A DNA stretch of 52,444 nt from a virus: positions 1 through 52,444 of the IMG/VR virus record IMGVR_UViG_3300034104_003485, one strand, 5' to 3'. How positions within the stretch are numbered: position 1 is the stretch's first letter; each line of letters starts with the position of its first letter. Both the position numbers and the translations under genes were made by a program. Below, one piece after another: positions 6,113-14,220 of the stretch. The notes under the pieces were generated by a model. The model ran no database searches. It saw nothing but the letters and a program-made list of their open reading frames with translations, and had not been told where the DNA came from.

Positions 6113-7117
6113 ATGCAAATATCGTTTTCAACACCAACTATTAATATGAAAAATAATAATGGGTACGGTTATGCAGGATTAAATATAGTTGAATCTTTAA
6201 TTAATTTAGGACACACAGTTCCATTTCAAAGTCCAAAGGCTCAAGTTCAGTTAAATTTTTCTCAACCAGATCATTTTAAAATGCATAGAAACCAATATCA
6301 AATTTCTTATACCCCCTGGGAGTCTACCGTAATCCCTTCTATATGGAAACCAAATTTAGAGGTTGTAGATGAAATTTGGACAACTTCGGATTGGTGCGCT
6401 AACGTATTTGAATCAAACGGCTACTCTGATATTAAAGTTTTTCCTCATGGAATATCTTCTGCGTGGGTTCCAAAAAGAAGAAGCGATGACGGAGTAATTA
6501 AATTTTTACATATAGGAGAACCAGCACCAAGAAAAGCTGGGCAAATGGTGTTGGATGCGTTTCTTTCCTTGTTTGCAGATAATCCAAATTATTCATTAAC
6601 AATAAAAGCATATGGTGTAAATACTACTAGAGTTTATAATAATTACATAGATAAAAACATAATTGGTCTTCCTCAAAATTTATATCAAAATGTAAAGGTT
6701 ATAACAGATAATTTAAATGAAGAAGATTTAGTAAAGCTTTATCATGATCATGATGTTTTAGTTTATCCAAGCTATGGAGAAGGATTTGGATTTATTCCGC
6801 TTCAAGCTCTTGCAACTGGAATGCCAACAATATGTACAGCATCCTGGGCTCACTATAAAAAGTATCTTGGGCCATTAAAGTTAAAGTCAGAGTTAATTGA
6901 TTCCCCATGGCAATTCCCACATGAAGGAAAAGTCTTTGAACCTAACCGTCAACATCTAGTTGAGCTTATGAGAGAAGTATCAATTAATTTTAATGCCTAC
7001 TCTGGTTATTACTATTCTCAGGCAACTAAGATTCATGAAGAATACAATTGGAATCAGTTAACTAATAATGCTTTTTCAGACATATTTAAAAAATTTTCTA
7101 ATCCCTTCCCCCAGTAA
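6113..7117 (+). CDS. GT-B fold glycosyltransferase (GT4-like), 334 aa
   Basis: The protein should transfer a sugar from a nucleotide-sugar donor. The C-terminal Rossmann half is typical of family GT4: FLHIGEPAPRKAGQ (RK at 140-141), DVLVYPSYGEGFGFIPLQALATG (residues 214-236) and MPTI. The E-x7-E pair that contacts the donor is E223 with Q231 in the second position, a mild deviation. PHGI (111-114) is the usual interdomain segment. A good AGGAAGG site precedes the ATG. The target is unknown: phage DNA, tail fibres or host surface glycans. It is divergent from the lysozyme gene and upstream of nrdJ. Confidence 0.8.
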   Translation: MQISFSTPTINMKNNNGYGYAGLNIVESLINLGHTVPFQSPKAQVQLNFSQPDHFKMHRNQYQISYTPWESTVIPSIWKPNLEVVDEIWTTSDWCANVFESNGYSDIKVFPHGISSAWVPKRRSDDGVIKFLHIGEPAPRKAGQMVLDAFLSLFADNPNYSLTIKAYGVNTTRVYNNYIDKNIIGLPQNLYQNVKVITDNLNEEDLVKLYHDHDVLVYPSYGEGFGFIPLQALATGMPTICTASWAHYKKYLGPLKLKSELIDSPWQFPHEGKVFEPNRQHLVELMREVSINFNAYSGYYYSQATKIHEEYNWNQLTNNAFSDIFKKFSNPFPQ

Positions 7118-7188
7118 ATAAAGTTTGATACACTTAGGGACTAATCAAAATTTAACAACCGCAAGGCGGAGAAAAGGTAGACTCACAA

Positions 7189-9123
7189 ATGTCAAAAACT
7201 ATTAAAAACCCATACGAAAATTTTATTGCTTTATCAAGATATGCAAAATGGGTTGAATCAGAAGGTCGCAGAGAAACATGGCAGGAGACTGTAGATAGAT
7301 ACTTTGCATTTATGACAAACCACCTGAAGGAAAATCACAACTATGTTCCAAGCGATAGTTTAGTATCGGAATTAAAAAGTTTTGTTTTTGAAAGAAACGT
7401 TATGCCGTCTATGAGATCAGTTATGACTTCAGGGGCTGCTTTAGAAAGAGATAATGTTGCTGGATACAATTGTGCCTTTCTTCCAGTAGACTCACCAAGA
7501 TCTTTTGATGAAACGATGTATGTTTTAATGTGTGGAACTGGTGTAGGATTTTCAGTAGAGTATAAGTACATAAATAAGCTTCCTCCAGTTCCAGAAAAGC
7601 TAGAAAAGTCAGATACCGTGATTGTTGTAGAAGATTCAAAGCAGGGTTGGGCTAAAGCGTACCGTGAACTTCTCGCATTATTATGGACTGGCCATATACC
7701 AGCAATTGATGTTACAAAAGTTAGACCATCTGGTGCAAGACTAAAAACTATGGGTGGCCGTTCATCTGGACCACAGCCGCTAGTAAATCTTTTTGACTTT
7801 ACAATTGCTAAATTTAAAAATGCAGCAGGAAGAAATCTCAAGCCAATTGAATGTCACGACATTATGTGTAAAATTGGTGAAGTCGTAGTTGTTGGCGGAG
7901 TTAGACGTTCCGCAATGATTTCATTGTCTAACATTAATGATATTGAAATGGCACAGGCAAAATCTGGTAGCTGGTGGGAGCAAAGCCCACAGCGTGCTTT
8001 GTCAAATAACTCTGTTGCGTATTCACGCAAGCCAGAGATGGAGCAGTTTATTGCAGAATGGAAATCTCTTTATGATTCAAAGTCTGGAGAGCGTGGAATC
8101 TACAATGTTGCAGCGGCGCAAGCACAAGCAGCAAAGTTCGGAAGAAGAGATCCAGATATACACTACGGAACTAACCCATGCTCAGAAATTATTTTACGTC
8201 CTTATCAGTTTTGTAATCTTTCAGAAGTCGTATTACGTGAAAATGATACAAAGAAAGATATCAAAAGAAAAGTAGAGTTAGCGACAATACTTGGAACATG
8301 GCAGTCAACTTTAACTGACTTTAAGTACTTAAGAAAAATTTGGAAAGACAATACAGAAGAAGAAAGACTACTTGGAGTTTCATTAACTGGACAATTTGGA
8401 CATAAGTTTATGTCAGGCAAAGAAGACATTGTAGCCCTGGAAGCATTCTTGATGTCAATGCGTGACAGAGCAAGAGAAGTAAATAAAGAAGAGGCAGGGA
8501 AAATTGGGATTCCTGAGTCTGCTGCTATTACATGTGTAAAGCCTTCTGGAACAGTGTCTCAATTGGTCGGGGTATCTTCAGGAATGCACCCATGGCATTC
8601 AGAGTATTACATTCGTACAGTACGTGGTTCAAAAGGGGATCCAATTTCTACATTTCTAAAGGAAGTTGGAATTCCAACAGAAGATGATGTTATGAAGCCA
8701 AATGACACATATGTATTTTCATTTCCAGTAAAAGCACCAGAAGGTGCAATTGTTAGAAATGATTTGACAGCTATTGATCATTTAAATATTTGGCTTGTTT
8801 ATCAGCGTGCATGGTGTGAGCATAAACCATCTATTACTGTTTCTGTAAAAGAAGAAGAGTGGATGGAAGTCGGTGCCTGGGTTTATAAGAATTTTGATGA
8901 AGTATCTGGAATTTCGTTCCTTCCGCATTCAGATCACACTTACAAGCAGGCCCCATATCAAGAAGTAACAAAAGAAGAGTATGAATCGTTGCTTGCAAAG
9001 ATGCCAGAGAACATTCGATGGGAAGATCTTTCATTTTATGAGACAGAAGATGGAACTTCTCCAAGTGCAACCCTAGCCTGTAGCTCAGATGGAAACTGTG
9101 AGCTTGTAGATATATCTGCATAG
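7189..9123 (+). CDS. nrdJ: Class II (adenosylcobalamin) ribonucleotide reductase, 644 aa
   Basis: This enzyme reduces ribonucleotides, probably triphosphates, to deoxyribonucleotides with a cobalamin-generated thiyl radical, feeding phage DNA synthesis. NPCSEI (C331, E333) and QFCNLSE (C342) match the radical Cys and its partner; their 11-residue spacing equals C408/C419 of the Lactobacillus leichmannii enzyme. C95 (GYNCAF) is the N-terminal disulfide partner. A C-terminal CSSDGNC (C631, C637) is the swinging redox pair. GTGVGFSVE and the late VKPSGTVSQLVG loop are also family hallmarks. At 644 residues it is shorter than the 739-residue bacterial prototype. It needs host or imported B12. No small subunit or activase is near, as expected for class II. 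Confidence 0.93.
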   Translation: MSKTIKNPYENFIALSRYAKWVESEGRRETWQETVDRYFAFMTNHLKENHNYVPSDSLVSELKSFVFERNVMPSMRSVMTSGAALERDNVAGYNCAFLPVDSPRSFDETMYVLMCGTGVGFSVEYKYINKLPPVPEKLEKSDTVIVVEDSKQGWAKAYRELLALLWTGHIPAIDVTKVRPSGARLKTMGGRSSGPQPLVNLFDFTIAKFKNAAGRNLKPIECHDIMCKIGEVVVVGGVRRSAMISLSNINDIEMAQAKSGSWWEQSPQRALSNNSVAYSRKPEMEQFIAEWKSLYDSKSGERGIYNVAAAQAQAAKFGRRDPDIHYGTNPCSEIILRPYQFCNLSEVVLRENDTKKDIKRKVELATILGTWQSTLTDFKYLRKIWKDNTEEERLLGVSLTGQFGHKFMSGKEDIVALEAFLMSMRDRAREVNKEEAGKIGIPESAAITCVKPSGTVSQLVGVSSGMHPWHSEYYIRTVRGSKGDPISTFLKEVGIPTEDDVMKPNDTYVFSFPVKAPEGAIVRNDLTAIDHLNIWLVYQRAWCEHKPSITVSVKEEEWMEVGAWVYKNFDEVSGISFLPHSDHTYKQAPYQEVTKEEYESLLAKMPENIRWEDLSFYETEDGTSPSATLACSSDGNCELVDISA

Positions 9124-9134
9124 TGGTAGAATAA

Positions 9135-9140
9135 TATAAT
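9135..9140 (+). promoter_or_regulatory. Possible -10 box before the holin candidate
   Basis: TATAAT lies 12 nt after the nrdJ stop and 50 nt before the next ATG. Two short stem-loops follow: TTGGG-GAAA-CCCAA and TGGGC-ACACC-GCCCA. There is no clear -35. Confidence 0.4.
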
Positions 9141-9189
9141 TGGGGAAACCCAAAATTCTGGGCACACCGCCCAAAATGGAGATGATAAA

Positions 9190-9429
9190 ATGAGTAAATT
9201 CGATAAAGCGGATTTAAACAAAGACGGAAAGGTAACAATGACAGAACAATTATTAGCAGCTTTAGGAACATACGCAAGAGCATTCTTATCTGCAGCAATT
9301 GCATTATATATGACTGGAAACACAAATCCAAGAGATCTTCTCATGGGTGGAGTTGCAGCGGTAGCTCCAGTTATCCTAAAGGCACTGAGCCCAAGCAACC
9401 AAGAATTTGGTTTTAAAAGCCCAAAGTAA
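9190..9429 (+). CDS. Holin candidate with EF-hand-like N-terminus, 79 aa
   Basis: The N-terminus DKADLNKDGKVTMTE (residues 5-19) fits a calcium-binding EF-hand or dockerin loop (D-x-N-x-D-G-x-V-x-x-x-E). It is followed by two hydrophobic segments: YARAFLSAAIALYMTG (about 28-43) and LLMGGVAAVAPVILKAL (about 50-66). Two spans in 79 residues fit a class II holin, which would make membrane lesions for lysis. GGAG lies 8 nt before the ATG. The lysozyme-like gene is not adjacent (5474-6025), which weakens the call. An alternative is another small membrane protein. A hairpin terminator follows. Confidence 0.55.
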   Translation: MSKFDKADLNKDGKVTMTEQLLAALGTYARAFLSAAIALYMTGNTNPRDLLMGGVAAVAPVILKALSPSNQEFGFKSPK

Positions 9430-9442
9430 ATAGTTGATTAGA

Positions 9443-9476
9443 AATACTCCTGTGCTAAAATTGGTACAGGAGTATT
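9443..9476 (+). terminator. Hairpin with a promoter in its loop
   Basis: AATACTCCTGT (9443-9453) pairs perfectly with ACAGGAGTATT (9466-9476) over a 12-nt loop. The loop holds TAAAAT (9456-9461) preceded by TGC, with TTGATT at 9434-9439, 16 nt upstream. RNA from upstream would form the hairpin, while RNA starting near 9468 would not. No long U-run follows, so it may attenuate only partly. It separates the holin from the tail-fibre block. Confidence 0.55.
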
Positions 9477-9498
9477 CCTATTTAGGAGACTATGGCAA

Positions 9499-9849
9499 AT
9501 GGCAGTATCAAAAAACTTTGAAGTAGATCAAAATGCTACATTCATTTTTGAAGTTCAATACACTTTGGAAGATGAAGTAACGCCTATTGATATTACTGGT
9601 GCATCCGCAAAGATGCAGGTTCGTGACACCCAAGGTGGATCGAAGTTAGCTTTTACATTAACTTCACCAAGCGGGGGAATTACAATAGATGGTCCAGAAG
9701 GAACATTAACTGTAAAAATGACACCAACTCAAACTAATAAGCTGTTCTATCCAAAATCTTCTTATGACATTATGATAATTGATTCTAATGGGAATAAAAT
9801 AAAACTCCTTGAGGGTTTTATGACGCTCAGTAGATCGGTTACCATCTAA
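9499..9849 (+). CDS. Beta-sandwich tail or baseplate protein, 116 aa
   Basis: Alternating strands (FEVDQNATFIFEVQYTL, IDITGASAKMQVRD, GGITIDGPEGTLTVKM, YDIMIIDSNGNKIKLLEGFMTL) suggest an all-beta domain like the N-terminal domain of lactococcal baseplate protein BppU and similar upper-baseplate proteins. In those, this domain attaches receptor-binding proteins to the tail. AGGAG lies 9 nt before the chosen ATG; an ATG 7 nt earlier is out of frame and closes quickly. It is the first gene of the fibre block, and its stop overlaps the next start (TAATG). Confidence 0.6.
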   Translation: MAVSKNFEVDQNATFIFEVQYTLEDEVTPIDITGASAKMQVRDTQGGSKLAFTLTSPSGGITIDGPEGTLTVKMTPTQTNKLFYPKSSYDIMIIDSNGNKIKLLEGFMTLSRSVTI

Positions 9850-10304
9850 TGGCTGAAAAAGTAATAGTAAAAGAAACCAAAAACAAAGTAATAATTTCAA
9901 CTCCTGGCCCACAAGGACCAAGAGGTAGAACTATTTTAAGTGGTACTGGTGCACCTGCTAACAACCTAGGCCTTCAAGGTGATTTTTATTACAACACATC
10001 GACAACAGATTTTTATGGGCCAAAAGTATCTGATACAACTTGGTCTGAAGCAACAATAATAAAATTTATTCAAGAAGGTGCAGACTATGCTTATACAACA
10101 AGCTGGGAGCTTACTCAAGTTCAAAATGACGCCATTAATAACTTTTACTATGTAAACATAACACACAACTTAGGATTCTATCCAAATGCTACAATTAAAG
10201 ACAGCGCAGGAGATTTAGTAGAAACTGGAATAGACTATATCAATACAAATACAATAAAGCTGACAATGGCTCAACCATTTTCAGGGACAGCATACCTGTC
10301 ATAA
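9849..10304 (+). CDS. Tail fibre protein with collagen-like start, 151 aa
   Basis: Residues 19-27 (PGPQGPRGR) are a minimal collagen-like Gly-x-y run. A module found in many phage fibres follows (GAPANNLGLQGDFYYNTSTTDFYGPK), then a beta-rich C-terminus (YVNITHNLGFYPNATIKDS, DYINTNTIKLTMAQPFSGTAYLS). It is probably a trimeric fibre segment. The gene is coupled to the previous one by a TAATG overlap. The short Pro/Gly run could be a target for the oxygenases, but it is far shorter than the array at 16924. Confidence 0.65.
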   Translation: MAEKVIVKETKNKVIISTPGPQGPRGRTILSGTGAPANNLGLQGDFYYNTSTTDFYGPKVSDTTWSEATIIKFIQEGADYAYTTSWELTQVQNDAINNFYYVNITHNLGFYPNATIKDSAGDLVETGIDYINTNTIKLTMAQPFSGTAYLS

Positions 10305-10317
10305 AGGAGAATAAAAA

Positions 10318-11250
10318 ATGGCAAGAAAATTTTTAGTTAGTTTAGACCTCAATAAAAATGAGTTACTAAATGCTAGATTACAAAACCTGGCCTCCGACCC
10401 ATCTTCACCAGTGGCAGGTCAGATTTACTTTAATACTCAAGAAAATGTAACAAAGTTCTACGATGGTTCTCAGTGGATTTCAGGAGGCTCAACTAAGTTT
10501 GGTATTCAGTCTGCAAGACCGTCCGCTTCAAAGGCAGGCACGCTATTTGCCGCAACAGACACAAGTACTTTATTTTTAGACAATGGAACATCCTGGATTC
10601 AAATATCTGTTAATCCACAAGATTTAGCAGATGCACTAGAAGAAGCAAAAGATTATACTGATACTCGTGAAATTGCAATCACATCTGCTTATGAGTCATA
10701 TGCAGACCAGGCTGAAGTAGATGCAAAAGCATATACAGACGTTCGTGAAACAGCAATTACGACTGCTTATCAACTATATACAGATACAGCAATCAATAAT
10801 CTTGTTGACGGAGCTCCAGGTTTATTAAATACTTTAAATGAAATTGCAGCAGCAATCAATGACGATGCAAATTATTTTACAACAATAACAAATTCAATTA
10901 ATACCAAGCAGGACGCACTAACACCAGGTAACGGTATTGAAATTGATGGAAGCGAAAATATAACAGTAAAGTTAGGAACAGGACTAGACTTTGATGGATC
11001 TGGAAATATTGTTCCTTCCAGTGGATATGGTGTAAGAAAGTATGCAACTTCTGTTGGAGACGCAACTGCAACATCATTTCAAGTTGACCACGTCTTTGGT
11101 ACAAAAGACGTTACAGTTCAGGTATTTCAAAATGCCGCAGACTATGGACAGGTTGAGGTAGATGTAGAGCATACAAATATTGACTATGTAACTGTTAAGT
11201 TTGCCGCAGCACCATCTCTTAATGAGTTTAGAGTAGTAGTCATAGGCTAA
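10318..11250 (+). CDS. Modular tail fibre protein, 310 aa
   Basis: The N-terminal module ([22 protein letters not shown], then DGSQW) is shared in form with the next gene. Then come two helical repeats with [16 protein letters not shown] and [16 protein letters not shown], a segment [18 protein letters not shown] that also occurs in the proteins at 12260 and 14221, and a beta-rich tail. Such heptad-rich stretches form trimeric coiled coils in fibres. AAAGGAG precedes the ATG. The receptor is unknown. Confidence 0.75.
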   Translation: MARKFLVSLDLNKNELLNARLQNLASDPSSPVAGQIYFNTQENVTKFYDGSQWISGGSTKFGIQSARPSASKAGTLFAATDTSTLFLDNGTSWIQISVNPQDLADALEEAKDYTDTREIAITSAYESYADQAEVDAKAYTDVRETAITTAYQLYTDTAINNLVDGAPGLLNTLNEIAAAINDDANYFTTITNSINTKQDALTPGNGIEIDGSENITVKLGTGLDFDGSGNIVPSSGYGVRKYATSVGDATATSFQVDHVFGTKDVTVQVFQNAADYGQVEVDVEHTNIDYVTVKFAAAPSLNEFRVVVIG

Positions 11251-11251
11251 C

Positions 11252-11623
11252 ATGTCTAGAAAATTTAAGTCTTTACTTAATTTATTAACACTCCCTTCCG
11301 ACCCAATTGGGTCGGAGGGCGATGTGTTTTTTAATACAACAGATAAAGCCTTAAAGATTCACAATGGAATAACCTGGGTCACTATTTCACAAAATACAGA
11401 CCCAATCCCATTCTATATGCACACCCACACTTACGATGGAGATGTTCATACAATTGATTTAAAAAATCCAGTTTTATTTACAAACATTAATAACGAAGAG
11501 CCATCAACCGTAATAGAAGAGCTTCCAATAGTCGATTCTATTGAAGGTGGAACACCAGCTTCACTACAAGATGAAACACCAACATTATTTGAGTTAAGTT
11601 TGTTTGATGGCGGCGCACCATAA
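11252..11623 (+). CDS. Small fibre-associated protein, 123 aa
   Basis: The N-terminus repeats the module of the previous gene (LPSDPIGSEGDVFFNTTDKA, then HNGITW). The rest is acidic with little predicted structure (EEPSTVIEELPIVDSIEGGTPASLQDETPTLF cut by turns). There is no evident ribosome site, only 1 nt after the preceding stop, so it may depend on translation from upstream. A perfect 20-bp palindrome lies near its 5' end. It is probably a short fibre component or adaptor. Confidence 0.6.
   Translation: MSRKFKSLLNLLTLPSDPIGSEGDVFFNTTDKALKIHNGITWVTISQNTDPIPFYMHTHTYDGDVHTIDLKNPVLFTNINNEEPSTVIEELPIVDSIEGGTPASLQDETPTLFELSLFDGGAP
11297..11316. repeat. Perfect 20-bp palindrome inside a coding region
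   Basis: TCCGACCCAATTGGGTCGGA is self-complementary over all 20 bases and lies 46 nt into the gene at 11252. In RNA it would form a tight hairpin. As DNA it could be a dimer binding site. It encodes part of the conserved fibre module. Confidence 0.6.
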
Positions 11624-11634
11624 ATAAAATACGA

Positions 11635-11640
11635 TATAAT
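11635..11640 (+). promoter_or_regulatory. Possible -10 box
   Basis: TATAAT lies 35 nt before the ATG at 11675 in a short gene-free stretch. It is followed by GCCT-GG-AGGC, which includes the GGAGG ribosome site. There is no TGn extension and no -35. Confidence 0.4.
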
Positions 11641-11674
11641 TAGTTAATAAGCACCACTGCCTGGAGGCAAAAAA

Positions 11675-12238
11675 ATGGCAATAGATTTCCCAGTAGATTT
11701 AGATGTATTAATCAATCCAACATCTACAAACAAATTATCAGCACCATCTCATTCTCAACAGCACGCAGATGCAAATGATGCTATTGAAGCATTGCAAGCA
11801 AAGGTTGGAATTGATGGGTCTACAGATCCAGATTCATTAGACTATAAAATTGCAACAGTAGAAGATCAGATAGCAAACTTAGGCTCAAGTAACGCTACAA
11901 CGGTAGAGTTACTTGGATTAGAGGGAAACAACGATACTTCTTCAACTGTTTGTGATATTGAAAATCCAACAACCTTGGATACATTTACAGCAAATGCTTG
12001 GGCAACAGTCAAGTATACTTTGCAAATTACAAGAGGATCAGAAATGTATGCCTCAGAGATACTTCTTCTAAATGATGGAAGCAACATCAATGTATCAGAA
12101 TCAAACATTATCTCAAACACAGATAATGACCTATTTACTTATACTTTTGAATTAAATTCAGGTATAATTAGTTTAAAGATAGCCCCTGTAAGTACTGCTG
12201 TTACAGCAAGATATTACAGAACAGCAGTTAAAAAATAA
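11675..12238 (+). CDS. Tail fibre/neck-type protein, 187 aa
   Basis: The segment PSHSQQHADANDAIEALQAK followed by VGIDGS and LDYKI (residues 24-58) is a widespread phage fibre motif. The C-terminal half is beta-rich (TVKYTLQITRGSEMYASEI, ISLKIAPVSTAVTARYYRTA). It resembles the C-terminus of the next protein in length and pattern, ending in the same short sandwich. GGAGGC precedes the ATG. It is probably a trimeric fibre part; the attachment partner is unknown. Confidence 0.65.
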   Translation: MAIDFPVDLDVLINPTSTNKLSAPSHSQQHADANDAIEALQAKVGIDGSTDPDSLDYKIATVEDQIANLGSSNATTVELLGLEGNNDTSSTVCDIENPTTLDTFTANAWATVKYTLQITRGSEMYASEILLLNDGSNINVSESNIISNTDNDLFTYTFELNSGIISLKIAPVSTAVTARYYRTAVKK

Positions 12239-12259
12239 GCAGTAAAAGGAGTCATATAG

Positions 12260-13735
12260 ATGGCAACAGTAAATAAGAACTTTAGAATTAAACATGGACT
12301 CATTGTTGAGGGTGCTACAGGTACAATCAATGGTCAAAATATACTTACAGAGACAGGCGGAGATTCCTATATCCTCAACCTTGTCGGTGGAGCCACTCTT
12401 GTAAAATCGGTAGAGGCTACACAGCTTGAAGTAAGCGGCGCTGGAAAGTTATCTATAAAGTCTGGAGTATTTGATCCAGCAGGTTCAGCAGCATCGGCAC
12501 AAACAGCAGCAGAAGCAACTGCATCAGCAGACGCAACATCAAAGGCTAACGCAGCCCAAGCAGCAGCAGAAGCAACTGCATCAGCAGATGCAACATCAAA
12601 GGCTAACGCAGCCCAAGCAGCAGCAGAAGCAACTGCATCAGCAGATGCAACATCAAAGGCTAACGCAGCCCAAGCAGCAGCAGAAGCAACAGCAGCAGCA
12701 GATGCAACATCAAAGGCTAACGCAGCCCAAGCAGCAGCAGAAGCAACAGCATCAGCAGATGCAACATCAAAGGCTAACGCAGCCCAAGCAGCAGCAGAAG
12801 CAACTGCATCAGCAGATGCAACATCAAAGGCTAACGCAGCCCAAGCAGCAGCAGAAGCAACAGCAGCAGCAGCGCTTACATCTGCAATTTCAACAGAGGT
12901 TTCAAATAGAAACACAGCAATTTCAACAGCTGTAGATAATCTTGTTGATGGTGCACCAGCACTTCTTAACACATTAAATGAATTAGCAGCAGCAATAAAT
13001 GACGACGCTAACTATACAACAACTATTACAACAGCTCTTGGAACAAAAGCCCCATTAGCTTCTCCAGATTTAACTGGAACACCAACTGCACCAACTGCAG
13101 CCGCAAATACAAATACAACACAGATTGCAACTACAGCATTTGCTAAGGCAGAAGCAGACGCAGCTCAAGCAGCAGCAGAAGCAACAGCAGCAGCAGATGC
13201 AACATCAAAGGCTAACGCAGCCCAAGCAGCAGCAGAAGCAACTGCATCAGCAGATGCAACATCAAAGGCTAACGCAGCCCAAGCAGCAGCAGAAGCAACT
13301 GCATCAGCAGATGCAACATCAAAGGCTAACGCAGCCCAAGCAGCAGCAGAAGCAACTGCAGCAACAGCTAATACAGCTCAGCAAGCAGGAACAACAGCAT
13401 TCACAGCATTAAATGTTAACGATCAGGCTAAGCAAATTGCAGCTTCATCTTCTGGAACAGCAACAGTTGCTGGAACAGCTTATGAGTGGGCAAAGGCTGA
13501 CTATCGTTCAGGTAAGTTCCTTGTTAAAATTGACAATGCAACTCACAATGAAATATCAGAAATTCTAGTAACACTAGATTCATCAGACAACGTGGCAGTT
13601 ACAGAATATGCAATTGTCGGAACTAATGGATCAAGAGGAACTATTACAGCTGATGTATCAGGTTCAAACGTAAGAATACGAGTTACTCCAGTAAATGACT
13701 CAACAGTTAAAGTATCTGGAACACTGATTAAATAA
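12260..13735 (+). CDS. Ala/Thr/Ser-rich repeat tail fibre, 491 aa
   Basis: The N-terminus MATVNKNFRIKHGLIVEG is a fibre module repeated in the gene at 13804. Two arrays of a 19-residue unit (AAQAAAEATASADATSKAN) follow. Between them lie [18 protein letters not shown] and a PTAPTAAANTNTTQIATTAFA segment, both common in fibres. The C-terminus is a beta domain (GKFLVKIDNATHNEISEILVT). The Ala-rich units should form a long, thin coiled coil whose length can change by recombination without a frame shift. GGAG lies 8 nt before the ATG. A terminator-like hairpin follows the stop. Confidence 0.8.
   Translation: MATVNKNFRIKHGLIVEGATGTINGQNILTETGGDSYILNLVGGATLVKSVEATQLEVSGAGKLSIKSGVFDPAGSAASAQTAAEATASADATSKANAAQAAAEATASADATSKANAAQAAAEATASADATSKANAAQAAAEATAAADATSKANAAQAAAEATASADATSKANAAQAAAEATASADATSKANAAQAAAEATAAAALTSAISTEVSNRNTAISTAVDNLVDGAPALLNTLNELAAAINDDANYTTTITTALGTKAPLASPDLTGTPTAPTAAANTNTTQIATTAFAKAEADAAQAAAEATAAADATSKANAAQAAAEATASADATSKANAAQAAAEATASADATSKANAAQAAAEATAATANTAQQAGTTAFTALNVNDQAKQIAASSSGTATVAGTAYEWAKADYRSGKFLVKIDNATHNEISEILVTLDSSDNVAVTEYAIVGTNGSRGTITADVSGSNVRIRVTPVNDSTVKVSGTLIK
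12494..12892 (+). repeat. 57-bp tandem repeat array, first block
   Basis: Six nearly identical 57-bp units (19 codons) run from 12494 to 12835, and a diverged seventh ends at 12892. Units differ mainly at a single codon (TCA or GCA) and at synonymous ACT/ACA. High identity at the DNA level implies recent expansion or gene conversion. Confidence 0.9.
13160..13387 (+). repeat. 57-bp tandem repeat array, second block
   Basis: Three full units of the same 57-bp repeat run from 13160 to 13330, with a diverged fourth to about 13387. It is separated from the first block by about 270 bp of non-repeat fibre sequence in the same gene. Confidence 0.88.
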
Positions 13736-13749
13736 TTAAATAAAGGTTT

Positions 13750-13774
13750 TGGGGGATTCCTTAAAAATCCCCCA
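13750..13774. terminator. Terminator-like hairpin between fibre genes
   Basis: TGGGGGATT (13750-13758) pairs with AATCCCCCA (13766-13774) over loop CCTTAAA. The sequence after it on the plus strand is an A-run, not a T-run, so rightward termination may be partial. Confidence 0.5.
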
Positions 13775-13803
13775 CAAAAAAATTAGGGGATATGTGAACT
13801 TAA

Positions 13804-14160
13804 ATGGCAACAGTAGATAAAAATTTTAGAGTAAAAAATGGATTAAATGTGGCTGGCACAGCAACATTTAATACAGACATTGTAATAGGAACTACCCCTA
13901 TATCTTTTGATACAAACACTGGGAGACTAAAAATCCAAATTAATGGAAATTGGTCTCCTGTCGCATTTGTAGGAGATATTCCAGATCCAAATGAAACAAT
14001 TAGCTTTATGGATATTGGACTAGCAGTTGATTATGATGGTCAACCATCATATATTGTTCAGGCTAACGGAGTTACTCCGTCTGCACTAAGTAAGTTTGCC
14101 GATGGAGGCTCACCAACATCAAATGCATGGAGCATGTACTTTGATTCAGGTAACATCTAA
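13804..14160 (+). CDS. Short tail fibre protein, 118 aa
   Basis: It begins with MATVDKNFRVKNGLNVAGT, nearly the same module as at 12260, then a beta segment with SFDTNTGRLKIQINGNW. The C-terminus is short and polar (FADGGSPTSNAWSMYFDSGNI). Its brevity suggests an adaptor or a remnant of a larger fibre that kept its attachment domain. GGGG lies 13 nt before the ATG, a weak site. Confidence 0.65.
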   Translation: MATVDKNFRVKNGLNVAGTATFNTDIVIGTTPISFDTNTGRLKIQINGNWSPVAFVGDIPDPNETISFMDIGLAVDYDGQPSYIVQANGVTPSALSKFADGGSPTSNAWSMYFDSGNI

Positions 14161-14189
14161 TTGGTTTTGCAAGTCAATAATGCTATAAT
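14161..14189 (+). promoter_or_regulatory. Extended -10 promoter before a large fibre gene
   Basis: TTGGTT (14161-14166), a 17-nt spacer ending in TGC, and TATAAT (14184-14189). The ATG is about 30 nt downstream and has a ribosome site, so this is a leadered promoter. Confidence 0.65.
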
Positions 14190-14220
14190 AGCAAATATAA
14201 AATAATAAGGGGTGGCAAAA

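Noticed and set aside
7118-7188. Cobalamin riboswitch before nrdJ
   Set aside because: The gap is only 71 nt and shows just a 4-bp hairpin, far too small for a B12 riboswitch.
7341-7841. 166-codon minus-strand frame under nrdJ
   Set aside because: nrdJ is continuous with all its catalytic motifs across this interval; the opposite frame is a shadow.
9036-9398. 120-codon minus-strand frame across nrdJ end and holin
   Set aside because: It spans two well-supported plus-strand genes, their ribosome site and the gap between them.
12367-12972. 201-codon minus-strand frame rich in Ala and Val
   Set aside because: It is the mirror of the 57-bp repeat: a repeat length divisible by three keeps several frames open. 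It has no ribosome site and opposes the transcription direction.
12471-13412. Gln/Lys-rich plus-strand frames over the repeat arrays
   Set aside because: Same cause: GCAGCA read in another frame gives Gln runs. They lie inside the fibre gene with no start signals.
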